A stretch of 41,239 nt of DNA from a virus. The stretch covers positions 1 through 41,239 of IMG/VR virus record IMGVR_UViG_3300032046_000072. One strand, written 5' to 3'. Shown piece after piece: positions 1-6,628 of the stretch (position 1 is the stretch's first letter; each line of letters opens with the position of its first letter). The translations under genes and the position numbers were made by a program. Under the pieces are notes generated by a model, which made no database searches, was not told the origin of the DNA, and was given only the letters and a program-made list of their open reading frames with translations.

Positions 1-397
1 CCTCTTCAACCTCAGTGCGCCTGGCCGAGGTCCCCAACCTCATTCGCGCCTGTTTCAATCGCCCGGCCCGGCAAGAACACGGCGAGGCACCACCCCTGGC
101 ATTCATATACCAGCCCCGGTTTTCACACCGTTGACAATACTCTCGCGCCTCGAAGTCGAAAGCGCCCGCACTTGGCTTCTCCCGTTCAACCTCATCGAGT
201 GCAGTGTGTATCTCGGCAACCAGGGGGAACCCATAGCGGTCATCCCGGATTTCGATGATCCTCCTCACCGCCCGGCTGAAGGCCCATGTGGAAACGTTCT
301 CGAGTTGACGGAAGTAGAACTGTCGTCTCTCCGCGCCCTGTTCCCCGAAGGCACTTTCCAGAGATTCAAAGTTGCGCCCGAATTCATCCCGCGTCAT
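1..397 (-). CDS. Helicase-loader-like zinc-binding replication protein (3' end outside window)
   Basis: The reading frame starts at ATG 397 and is still open after 132 codons at the window edge, so the C-terminus is missing. The N-terminal ~75 residues are predicted helical with conserved-looking aromatics (FYFRQLENVSTWAF), followed by four cysteines at 88, 91, 107 and 109 (CQRC and CSC), a likely zinc site. The start overlaps the stop of the upstream replication gene by ATGA. Small helical proteins placed just after a winged-helix replication protein are often helicase loaders or loader-inhibitors (G39P-like). The role is inferred from position and fold type, not from a diagnostic motif. A replicative helicase would be expected next, outside the window. 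Confidence 0.6.
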   Translation of the reverse strand, partial: MTRDEFGRNFESLESAFGEQGAERRQFYFRQLENVSTWAFSRAVRRIIEIRDDRYGFPLVAEIHTALDEVEREKPSAGAFDFEAREYCQRCENRGWYMNARGGASPCSCRAGRLKQARMRLGTSARRTEVEE

Positions 398-1065
398 TTC
401 TTCCCCTCTTTTATCCATTCTTCCATTGATTGACGCCCCTTCTTTGTCCCGCCGCGATCCTGAGTCCGGCTCAACCAGTTCACGATGAAGCGCCGCCAGT
501 TCGACTTCTTTTTGGTGGGGTTTGCTTTTATCCACTCGACCATCCGGTTAAGTTCGATCTGAATATCACAGGCCGGATATGCGGCTCCCCATGCCTGTTT
601 ATCCTTGTCGGTTATCCCCCCCCATTCCCCCTCTTTAAGAGAAATAGACATAGAAGAAGATACAGAAGCAGAAGCAGAGACGTCCGGACGATCGCGGACG
701 ATGTCCGGACAACCCTTCTTTTCCCTCCTATAAAGTCTTTTTCTCTCGGCTTCAGCATCCCTTAAAGACATATCCCGGTAAATCACATAATTGATTATTT
801 CGTACCCGCCATCGACACGACGGATACGCCGGCCATCATCGGCCAAGGACCGTGAATGTGGGTCAGGACCTTCCAGGCGTTCAAGGGCACCTTCAACCCG
901 CGATTGGGGCAGATGACAGATTGACGACAAATATATTGCTGACACATAGGCGATGCCATTCGATTCACAGGCAGCCAGGAGGGTGATCCATATCTTGAAG
1001 GTGACGGCGGATTCGGCCATGATGGATGATTGCAGGATATGTTCGTCTAATTTAGTGAAGCCCAA
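394..1065 (-). CDS. Phage replication initiator-like winged-helix protein
   Basis: A 223-residue protein. The first ~100 residues (FTKLDEHILQSSI, then LERLEGPDPHSRS and GRRIRRVDGGYEIINY) match a widespread phage replication-protein N-terminus that resembles a GntR-like or replisome-organizer winged helix. A low-complexity Ser-rich linker (about 130-145) leads to a C-terminal block with WIKANPTKKKSNWRRFIVNWL, a basic amphipathic motif common at the end of phage O/DnaD-type proteins. The start is TTG at 1065, chosen because the family begins at FTKLDE and AGGGG lies about 8 nt upstream. It probably binds origin DNA and recruits the downstream loader. A lambda-O-like role is inferred. Confidence 0.7.
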   Translation of the reverse strand: MGFTKLDEHILQSSIMAESAVTFKIWITLLAACESNGIAYVSAIYLSSICHLPQSRVEGALERLEGPDPHSRSLADDGRRIRRVDGGYEIINYVIYRDMSLRDAEAERKRLYRREKKGCPDIVRDRPDVSASASVSSSMSISLKEGEWGGITDKDKQAWGAAYPACDIQIELNRMVEWIKANPTKKKSNWRRFIVNWLSRTQDRGGTKKGRQSMEEWIKEGKK

Positions 1066-1069
1066 GGAA

Positions 1070-1738
1070 TTACCCCTTCGCCTGTTCTGGATTCATGATT
1101 TTTGCACCTTTGCTCAAGTTGTCTTTTTTCCAAAGTGGACGTAGATTTGAAAAGTGACAGGCAGCTGATAACTGCTTCGGATCTTCCAGGTTAAATGAAG
1201 CCAGCGGAATTATGTGATCGATATGCCACTTCCCGTGGTTTTGCCAAGACATCCCTGGGGAAAAAAGGCTTTCAATGTGAATTCGGAGCTCTTTGATAGA
1301 ACAACCAAGTTCCTTAATATGAGACCCAACCTTCTTTGTGCCTTTTAACCTAAGGGAACCATTTAGTCTTGTTCGGAGGAGGCACGGAAGAAAGTTTTTT
1401 TTGTTATATGTCTTCCCATATGCAGCCTTTTCCTGCCTATGGGAATCGCGCCAACTGCTGTTATACGAGATCCTTTCTTCCCTATTGAGAAAATAGTATT
1501 GTCGAAAGTAATCCGACCTATCCTTCGGATGTGCTTTTCTATATGCGGCCATATATCCGGCAATCTCTTCCTTGTGCTTTTTCTTGTATTCGGCGACCAT
1601 TTCTTTATTGGCGTGATACCACCGTAGGCCAGCCGCTCGTTTCCGAAAAAGTCGCCCTTGATAAGAGGGGCCGGGCGCGTTGAAAGGAGGGTGGGGGGAT
1701 AACCCAAAGAAAAGACCGGCCCGGCCCCGTGTGTTCAT
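1070..1738 (-). CDS. HNH endonuclease with N-terminal Tyr/His repeat arm
   Basis: The C-terminal part carries an HNH core: HIDHIIPLASF (His172, Asp174, His175 counted from this start), then SNLRPLWKKDNLSKG with the expected Asn198. Residues ~48-115 hold degenerate ~14-residue repeats (AEYKKKHKEE, AAYRKAHPKD, and similar) like those of the second repeat-bearing endonuclease at 27.2-28.0 kb. ATG 1738 overlaps the upstream stop by ATGA; an in-frame GTG/TTG-type start at 1762 is less likely. It separates two early genes and looks like a free-standing homing-type insertion. A nicking or cutting role in phage DNA spread is inferred from the family. Confidence 0.75.
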   Translation of the reverse strand: MNTRGRAGLFFGLSPHPPFNAPGPSYQGRLFRKRAAGLRWYHANKEMVAEYKKKHKEEIAGYMAAYRKAHPKDRSDYFRQYYFLNREERISYNSSWRDSHRQEKAAYGKTYNKKNFLPCLLRTRLNGSLRLKGTKKVGSHIKELGCSIKELRIHIESLFSPGMSWQNHGKWHIDHIIPLASFNLEDPKQLSAACHFSNLRPLWKKDNLSKGAKIMNPEQAKG

Positions 1739-2067
1739 GCTTTCTTGGCCCACTTCTGACACATCTTCATGTGGCCCTTGAGTGCTTCACCGGCCGTGTT
1801 ATAACCATCGAAATCCAATTCGCTTCCGTCAATCTTTGGCTGACCACACATGCAGGAGGATTCCTTACAGGATTCGCCGGCCTTGAAAACCATCGTCTCT
1901 AAATAACGATTAGACCCGATCATTTCCCTTTTGTTTTCACGGAAATATTCGCCTACGGTCGATATCAAATATTTTCCGACCTGAGTGCAGAGGCGGAAAT
2001 GACAGGAATCTGCGGCAATGAAATGCCCGGCATAACCAAACCATTGCCATTTTGTTTGTGGAATCAT
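1735..2067 (-). CDS. Conserved phage hypothetical protein (FGYAGHFI family)
   Basis: A 110-residue protein. It resembles a family common in environmental phage genomes, recognised by FGYAGHFIAADSCHFRLCTQ and ETMVFKAGESC, SELDFDGYNTAGEA and HMKMCQKW. Six or more Cys/His residues (HFRLC, CKESSCMC, HMKMC) suggest metal binding. The start is ATG 2067, five bases after AGGAGG and overlapping the upstream stop by 1 nt (TGATG). The function is unknown; the context is the early replication/recombination operon. Confidence 0.65.
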   Translation of the reverse strand: MIPQTKWQWFGYAGHFIAADSCHFRLCTQVGKYLISTVGEYFRENKREMIGSNRYLETMVFKAGESCKESSCMCGQPKIDGSELDFDGYNTAGEALKGHMKMCQKWAKKA

Positions 2068-2264
2068 CACACCCTCCTTTCTCTCCGCCCCCGGGCCGCA
2101 ACCTCACCGACCCGCGTCCCCGGATCGGCCAGGTCATGGAGGTCGCCGCAACCCAGGCACTTCATCCACTGGGCGTCCTGGGCCATGTGCCAAGAAAACG
2201 CGCCACACTTTTTGCAGAAAATCATGAGGTCGTGGTTAGTATGATTTGCTAACGACTGTTTCAT
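2067..2264 (-). CDS. Small zinc-ribbon protein
   Basis: A 65-residue protein with two CxxC knuckles (CKKCG at about 17 and CLGCGDL at about 36) separated by 17 residues, typical of a zinc ribbon, and a basic Arg-rich C-terminus. ATG 2264 has GAGGTG 7-8 nt upstream but lies inside the 3' end of the upstream coiled-coil gene. An internal ATG at 2225 would give a shorter form starting at MIFCKKCG, without a good ribosome site. The role is unknown; nucleic-acid binding is plausible. Confidence 0.55.
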   Translation of the reverse strand: MKQSLANHTNHDLMIFCKKCGAFSWHMAQDAQWMKCLGCGDLHDLADPGTRVGEVAARGRRERRV

Positions 2265-2898
2265 CGAAGTACACCTCGATTCCGGGGATGCTCATCTTCT
2301 CGCGTTGGACCCGGAAGACCTGCTCAACCCTGGCACGGTCAAGTGCCAGGAATTCTCGGGGGACGGCATTGAGGTCAACGACCCGCCATTTGGTTTCCTT
2401 CCTCAAGAACGTGCCCTGGGCCTTGACTGGATCAGGGATGATCGGCTTCGGGGCCTCTATCGCCACCGCCTCCTCGAAGTGCTTCTCCGCCTCCTCTGCC
2501 TTCCCCGCGTTCTCAGCGTCGATCGCCGCCTGCATCGCGGCCAGTCGCTTGCGCTCAGCTTCGACAGCCTCCCGCTTGGCCTTTTCCTCGGCCTCCTTGC
2601 GGATATCCGCCTGTTCGCTCAGGTAGCGGCCCATCTCGGTTTTGATAATCCGCTCGGCCTGCAATAGCGGTTCCTCGTGTTTTTTTCTTTGCTCGATGGC
2701 CAGCCTGTGTGCCTCATGGGCTTGCTTAATGATCGGGTCGAATGTGTCGGCGATCTTCGAGAGAAGCCCCTTAATCCCCCGAAGGAACGCATTGGCCGTG
2801 TCGAGGGACACCTGATCATAGACTTTGATTTCCTTGGCCTTGGCCGGATAGGTCAGGGCCTCAGATGAAATTGCCTCAATCAAATTTTCGGTTGCCAT
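2236..2898 (-). CDS. Coiled-coil phage protein of the recombination cassette
   Basis: A 220-residue protein. Residues ~60-150 are rich in Glu, Lys, Ala and Arg with heptad character (long coiled coil). The C-terminal ~55 residues form a small domain (KWRVVDLNAVPREFLALDRARV, cut short here) ending in IPGIEVYFDETVV. This combination, with ALTYPAKAKEIKV at the N-terminus, recurs in phage genomes next to recombination exonuclease or ssDNA-binding genes. ATG 2898 is chosen because AGGAG lies 6 nt upstream; ATG 2901 is too close. It sits 8 nt downstream of the Gp3-like gene. The precise biochemical role is unknown. Confidence 0.65.
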   Translation of the reverse strand: MATENLIEAISSEALTYPAKAKEIKVYDQVSLDTANAFLRGIKGLLSKIADTFDPIIKQAHEAHRLAIEQRKKHEEPLLQAERIIKTEMGRYLSEQADIRKEAEEKAKREAVEAERKRLAAMQAAIDAENAGKAEEAEKHFEEAVAIEAPKPIIPDPVKAQGTFLRKETKWRVVDLNAVPREFLALDRARVEQVFRVQREKMSIPGIEVYFDETVVSKSY

Positions 2899-2908
2899 CA
2901 TCGTCTCC

Positions 2909-3949
2909 TTAAAAGGGAATCTCCCCGTCTCCAGCCTGCCTCTCGAGGGCCTCCTTTTTGAGTGTGAAAAATTCGACGGCCTTATCGATCTCGGCTTTGG
3001 TTTTGAGTTCGGTAATCCGCTCAGCCTGTTTCTTCATGATTTTTCCGCCGAGGTCCTGGTAGCTTTTGAGGAGCGCCTCAAGGTCGTGGCCAGCCTTTAC
3101 GAGCTCCGCCTTCTCGAAGGCCTCCTTCTCCTTGGCCCTTTTCTTTTCCTCGGCCTGCTCTTTTGCTAAGGTGGCTCGCGGGTCCGGCGTCGCGTCCTTC
3201 GGTTTCTCTTTCGCCTCCTCGGGTTTTTCTTCCTCCTCTTCCGGCTTAAAGCCATTCGGGGGATAGAAGAGGTCGTCCTTGTCTTCATCGGCTGGCGGGA
3301 GCAATATTTGCTCCGGCGGGATCTGTGCCGCCATTTGAAGTTGCCGGAGGTTGACGTTATCGAGATCGATCCGGAGCGTGTAGTGAGAGCTTTTCTTGGG
3401 CTTCCCGTCCTCGATCCGCTGCATCTCCATCTTCTCGCGGCGCAAGATGAGCGGGATCATTCGGACCCGACCGCAAAGACTCCGTATCAGCTCGATCGAA
3501 CTATTGATGTCGATAATGGAATTCTTCGAGCCCGTCGTTATCTGCCAGATTCCGGCGCCGTCGACATCGGGCAAGAGGAATTGGAGAATGGCGCACTCTT
3601 TGCAGTCACCCTTCTCGAGCTTTTCGCACGGGCAGGGGATCTCTTTGAGCCCACCCTTCTCCTCATCCCACGTCCAGGCCGTCTTTCCGTCGCCTTTGCA
3701 CTTGAGAAGGTTGTAGCCATAGCACTTGTAATGTTGGCTGAAGAAGATTTCCTCACTCTCAACAGGAAACATGATTCGCAATTCTTTCGGTTTCTCGCCG
3801 AAAATCTTTGCCACCTTCTCCGGGACGACAAAGTGCTCAACCTCTGTCGGGTACTCCTTGCCCGTCTTCTTGCTGATTTCCTTGACGCCGAGATGGATCT
3901 TCCCCAACCGGGGCATCCGGCGCTTTTCAGATAGTCCCTGGATCGGCAT
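2909..3949 (-). CDS. Gp3-like (recombination-directionality-factor-like) protein with SSB-type C-terminal tail
   Basis: A 346-residue protein. The N-terminus (MPIQGLSEKRRMPRLGKIHLG, FVVPEKVAKIFGEKPKELRIM) matches the family annotated as recombination directionality factor-like (phiC31 Gp3-like). A Cys cluster (CPCEKLEKGDCKEC) suggests a zinc site near residues 105-120. Residues ~230-290 are a charged Glu/Lys/Pro linker, then a helical segment, and the protein ends DGEIPF, very like the DDDIPF tip of bacterial SSB. The start at 3949 has AGGAGG 6 nt upstream and overlaps the exonuclease gene by 23 nt. No integrase is present, so an ssDNA-binding or recombination-mediator role beside the exonuclease is more likely than excision control. 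Confidence 0.7.
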   Translation of the reverse strand: MPIQGLSEKRRMPRLGKIHLGVKEISKKTGKEYPTEVEHFVVPEKVAKIFGEKPKELRIMFPVESEEIFFSQHYKCYGYNLLKCKGDGKTAWTWDEEKGGLKEIPCPCEKLEKGDCKECAILQFLLPDVDGAGIWQITTGSKNSIIDINSSIELIRSLCGRVRMIPLILRREKMEMQRIEDGKPKKSSHYTLRIDLDNVNLRQLQMAAQIPPEQILLPPADEDKDDLFYPPNGFKPEEEEEKPEEAKEKPKDATPDPRATLAKEQAEEKKRAKEKEAFEKAELVKAGHDLEALLKSYQDLGGKIMKKQAERITELKTKAEIDKAVEFFTLKKEALERQAGDGEIPF

Positions 3950-5105
3950 TTTTCCCTCCTTTGATTCTCAGAACATCCGTAAAGGTTGTAATCCTTGCCT
4001 GTTCCAAAACTCCGGCGTCAATCATCCCGTCCTTGATGGCCACTTGAATTTTCTTGAGATCCGGTTTTGCAATCAGCAACCACTTGTCGCCGAGCTGTTC
4101 GAGCAGGTAGTCCTCGTCCAGGATCGACTTTTTCATCGTGCCGTGGACGATCGCCTGGCCGTTTACGTCGATCTGCTCCAGCCCGGTCGCTTTGAAATAC
4201 CGCATTAGCACGGCGCGGAGGCGGTCGATTTCGTCCTCGACTTTCTTTTCCTCCGCTTTGAGCTCGATGTACCGGGCCGACGCACTTTCAAGTAATTCCT
4301 GCTCCGGCTTCTCAACCGTCTCATCGGCGATGAAGGCCGGGGCCTCCGCTTTGGGGATGCCCTCCCAACAATGGGCCTCATAGCGACAGTAGGAGCACTT
4401 GACCGAATCCCGCTCATGGGGACGCATGGGGCACTCGCCGGCCTGGATAGCCTTGTCGAGCGCCGTGAACCGCGCCTTGATCACGGCTACACGCTCAGCG
4501 TCGTAGTCCACGCGCCAGCCGCAAAGGGGCAGGGGGTCGGCTATCATGGCCCGGTCGGCATAGAGGATGAAACCGTAGTCGAGGACTTCCGATTGCCGGA
4601 CGCTCTTGGCCGAGCTTTCCTTGAGCCGGTCGATGTACCAGAGAATCTGATCGACCTCGTCCTGGGTCGGCTCCTCACTACCGAAATTGTAGGGATTCTT
4701 CGTCTTGATCTCGACGACGGCTATCCCCTTCTCCGTCTCGATGAAGCGATAGACGGCTGCGATGAAGTCGAGGCGGCCCGTTGCTTTGTGCGCCCAATCC
4801 TCGACGCCCATTTCGATATCGCGCCCCGCCTCAAGCATCCCCCTCCGCCGGGCCCTATCCTGGATATCATCATGGAGAAGGTTCCCCGCGCTGAACATCA
4901 TCAGCGTCTTGGCCGTGATCGGCCGCTTTTTCTCCGGGCAGGTGAAATCGTAGAAGGTCGTCCGGTCGCACTTCGAAACGTCGCTCATGTAGAAGTAGCC
5001 GCGTTTTTGATGATCTCGTTGGCCGGACCGGATTTTGAAATCATTCAGATAACTCTCGGTGATTTCCTGGATGAGAAAGTGATCGCTGTTTAATTTCTCA
5101 ATCAT
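3927..5105 (-). CDS. Cas4/RecB-like PD-(D/E)XK exonuclease with Fe-S cysteines
   Basis: A 392-residue protein. The motifs appear in the Cas4/AddB-type order: SDVSKCDR with Cys46, GNLLHD with His78, GRLDFI with Asp113, VVEIKTK with Glu132 and Lys134, and CSYCRYEAHC with Cys237, 240 and 246. One N-terminal plus three C-terminal cysteines is the arrangement that binds a 4Fe-4S cluster. After residue ~270 a coiled coil and a C-terminal domain follow, longer than minimal Cas4. ATG 5105 is chosen (GGAGAGG 5-6 nt upstream). A 5'-3' or ssDNA exonuclease role in phage recombination with the Gp3-like and coiled-coil neighbours is inferred. Confidence 0.85.
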   Translation of the reverse strand: MIEKLNSDHFLIQEITESYLNDFKIRSGQRDHQKRGYFYMSDVSKCDRTTFYDFTCPEKKRPITAKTLMMFSAGNLLHDDIQDRARRRGMLEAGRDIEMGVEDWAHKATGRLDFIAAVYRFIETEKGIAVVEIKTKNPYNFGSEEPTQDEVDQILWYIDRLKESSAKSVRQSEVLDYGFILYADRAMIADPLPLCGWRVDYDAERVAVIKARFTALDKAIQAGECPMRPHERDSVKCSYCRYEAHCWEGIPKAEAPAFIADETVEKPEQELLESASARYIELKAEEKKVEDEIDRLRAVLMRYFKATGLEQIDVNGQAIVHGTMKKSILDEDYLLEQLGDKWLLIAKPDLKKIQVAIKDGMIDAGVLEQARITTFTDVLRIKGGKNADPGTI

Positions 5106-5325
5106 GGAACCTCTCCCCCGCCTTGGCCTGCGCGTCAAATACGATCACCCCGACCTGGCCGTTGAACACGCTGTCGATGAAGGGCAAGACTTCGCCCGGT
5201 TTCTTGACTTCGTGTTCCCACTTGGTTAGAATGTCGATGAACTCGGGGCGGGTAAACGATACCCGCTTTTCTTCTTGCGTCCCTCGCGCTTCCCCCGAAG
5301 CCGGGGACGCTTCTGTTTTGTTCAT
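5098..5325 (-). CDS. Small hypothetical protein
   Basis: A 75-residue protein, acidic to neutral, without cysteines or membrane segments. The N-terminal ~20 residues are low complexity; the rest (FTRPEFIDILTKWEHEV, then PFIDSVFNGQVGVIVFDAQ) looks like a small alpha/beta fold. A good ribosome site (GGGAGAGGC) precedes ATG 5325, which overlaps the upstream stop by ATGA, and its own 3' end overlaps the exonuclease start. It is not recognised. Its tight coupling suggests it is co-expressed with the exonuclease. Confidence 0.5.
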   Translation of the reverse strand: MNKTEASPASGEARGTQEEKRVSFTRPEFIDILTKWEHEVKKPGEVLPFIDSVFNGQVGVIVFDAQAKAGERFHD

Positions 5326-5672
5326 GCCTCTCCCCCCCGAGAATAGTTGCTCGAATTGATTTTGTCATAATCAATCCGGGGATAACCCGCCAATCTTCGA
5401 TTCCGTGCCCTTCTCCGTTCCCGCTTCTCCTCGGCGAGCCTGAGCATCATCTCTTTGCCGCCTGGAATAATGTTCCTTGGGTAGTCATTGGAATTGAGCA
5501 GCCAAGCGGCGAAGCCCCGCCGTGGTTCGAGCAATTGCTCAATCGACTTAGGAAGAACCACGGGTTCGGGCGGCTGAGGTCTTTGATGTTCGATGGGCCT
5601 TCTATTTTTATGCCTGAAGGCCGCAGCGATTTTCCCAAACAAACCCTGGAATGGGAATCTAACCGTGTTCAT
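5322..5672 (-). CDS. Small basic hypothetical protein
   Basis: A 116-residue protein, strongly basic, with an Arg-rich segment (EEKRERRRARNRR) near residues 82-94 and a proline-rich stretch (RPQPPEPVVLP). No known domain is recognised. A strong AGGGAGGGG site precedes ATG 5672, and the end overlaps the next start by ATGA. The basic composition fits nucleic-acid binding, but that is only an inference from charge. Confidence 0.5.
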   Translation of the reverse strand: MNTVRFPFQGLFGKIAAAFRHKNRRPIEHQRPQPPEPVVLPKSIEQLLEPRRGFAAWLLNSNDYPRNIIPGGKEMMLRLAEEKRERRRARNRRLAGYPRIDYDKINSSNYSRGGEA

Positions 5673-5685
5673 TTTTCCCCTCCCT

Positions 5686-5919
5686 TCAAAAAAGTTTTAG
5701 TTGCTCTGCTGAAGTAGTGAGGAGGGCGTCGCCGCCCCCCTCGTTTCCAGCGCCTGTGCCCGTATCCTTGGATGAGCTTCTCTTTTTGCTTTGGCACCTC
5801 CTTGCATGAATTTCGGGCCCCACATCGACGGGCCGGGTGTTGCATGATAAGCAGCGCCCACGGCGGAATACTTGGTCATAACCGCAGCGTGGACAATAGG
5901 CGTGGTAGAGGGTTGTCAT
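5686..5919 (-). CDS. Small zinc-ribbon protein ending in a sliding-clamp-type peptide
   Basis: A 77-residue protein. CPRCGY at residues 9-14 and CLSC at 23-26 make a CxxC...CxxC zinc ribbon. A long, Ser/Gly-rich, probably disordered linker follows, and the chain ends exactly at EQLKLF. QLKLF fits the bacterial beta-clamp-binding pentapeptide (QL[S/D]LF type). It is the first well-supported gene after the promoter at 6091-6120. The ribosome site is weak (AAGAAAG), but ATG 5919 overlaps the stop of a 48-codon frame by ATGA, so translation may be coupled. Clamp targeting is inferred from the motif and its exposed terminal position. Confidence 0.55.
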   Translation of the reverse strand: MTTLYHAYCPRCGYDQVFRRGRCLSCNTRPVDVGPEIHARRCQSKKRSSSKDTGTGAGNEGGGDALLTTSAEQLKLF

Positions 5920-6062
5920 TGTTTCTTTCTTAAAAACTTCTCCGACTCATTCCCCGTCGCCGAAATAAAAGAGACCCCTCCTCCTACCACACCGAGCAGA
6001 CGTATGGATGTCGCCGTTAAGCGACAGGTAGAAATCGGGGTCGTATTATTTCCGTTGCTCAT
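5916..6062 (-). CDS. Possible 48-residue leader ORF
   Basis: An open frame from ATG 6062 to TGA 5916-5918 encodes 48 residues beginning MSNGNNTTPI, with a short hydrophobic stretch (IRLLGVVGGGVSFISA). Its stop overlaps the start of the zinc-ribbon gene by ATGA, the junction used all over this genome, and a strong promoter begins the transcript about 20 nt upstream. Against it: the ribosome site is poor, and the frame lies across an inverted repeat that may instead be a structured leader. It may be a true small gene, a coupling leader or chance. Confidence 0.3.
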   Translation of the reverse strand: MSNGNNTTPISTCRLTATSIRLLGVVGGGVSFISATGNESEKFLRKKQ

Positions 6063-6076
6063 TGTGTCTGCTCGGT
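5991..6076 (-). promoter_or_regulatory. Long inverted repeat in the 5' leader of the early operon
   Basis: Perfect 11-bp arms, ACCGAGCAGAC at 5991-6001 and its complement at 6066-6076, enclose 64 nt that contain a second perfect hairpin (TGTCGC/GCGACA, 6009-6026, 6-nt loop). It begins about 8 nt after the predicted transcription start, so the RNA could fold into a closed multi-branch structure upstream of the zinc-ribbon gene. It could be an RNA leader, an attenuator-like element or paired operator half-sites. There is no U-tract, so it is not a standard terminator. Confidence 0.5.
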
Positions 6077-6090
6077 CTCATTCTGCCCTA

Positions 6091-6120
6091 ATCATAAATC
6101 GGCATTATAACGCTTGTCAA
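6091..6120 (-). promoter_or_regulatory. Strong sigma70-type promoter for the replication/recombination operon
   Basis: On the minus strand a perfect TTGACA (6115-6120) and TATGAT (6091-6096, one mismatch to TATAAT) are separated by 18 nt. Transcription would start near 6084 and read leftward through the zinc-ribbon, exonuclease, Gp3-like and replication genes. It lies in the longest non-coding gap of the window (5920-6169). Confidence 0.8.
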
Positions 6121-6169
6121 TACCTTTTGAGGAATATTTTTTGGGGACGGAAATTGGCACAGTTTTGCA

Positions 6170-6628
6170 TTAGTAGGCTTCCCTTTGGATCTCTTTGGCA
6201 ATTCCATGCGCAATTAAATCCCTCCACGGGACCGCCGCATTTGTTGTCTTTCCCCAACCTTTCGTTGATATCTTCAACGGATAGCCCCCGCCCTGCTTTC
6301 GCATGAAATCTTTTAGCTTGTGAAAATTCACCGCATAAAAACAAGTCGGGGTGCTATACAGAATATAATCAGCCTCACAATAATAGAGCCAGCCGGGGCT
6401 TTGCGTTTCCGTATCCTGCACAAGCTCAACAAGGAAATCCCCGTAGTCGCTACTTCTCGCCTTTTCTTCAAACTTGAATTTCTTTCCCGCAATCTCTACC
6501 AGGGAATTATAGCGTTTATTTTCCGGCCCGCTTATGCGCTTGAACGGCCAATTCTTTTTCTTGTAATAGGAATCGAAGAAATTTCGTTTCTTTTTCTCAA
6601 ATTCAAAAAATTCTTCTTTCGTTCTCAT
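6170..6628 (-). CDS. PD-(D/E)XK nuclease-like phage protein
   Basis: A 152-residue protein. The centre (FKFEEKARSSDYGDFLVEL at about 51-69, then PGWLYYCEADYILY) resembles a phage family usually placed in the PD-(D/E)XK nuclease superfamily, with E54/E55-x-K56 as candidate catalytic residues and nearby D64 and E68. The N-terminus is very rich in Lys, Phe and Glu. ATG 6628 overlaps the methyltransferase stop by ATGA. A nuclease activity is inferred; the substrate is unknown. Confidence 0.5.
   Translation of the reverse strand: MRTKEEFFEFEKKKRNFFDSYYKKKNWPFKRISGPENKRYNSLVEIAGKKFKFEEKARSSDYGDFLVELVQDTETQSPGWLYYCEADYILYSTPTCFYAVNFHKLKDFMRKQGGGYPLKISTKGWGKTTNAAVPWRDLIAHGIAKEIQREAY

Noticed and set aside
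2909-3949. Integrase directionality factor as the function
   Set aside because: No integrase or attachment site is seen here and the context is a recombination cassette, so only the family name is kept.
4371-5093. Long plus-strand open frame opposite the exonuclease
   Set aside because: It mirrors the codon structure of a clear minus-strand gene and has no motif or ribosome site. All plus-strand frames in the window look like such shadows.
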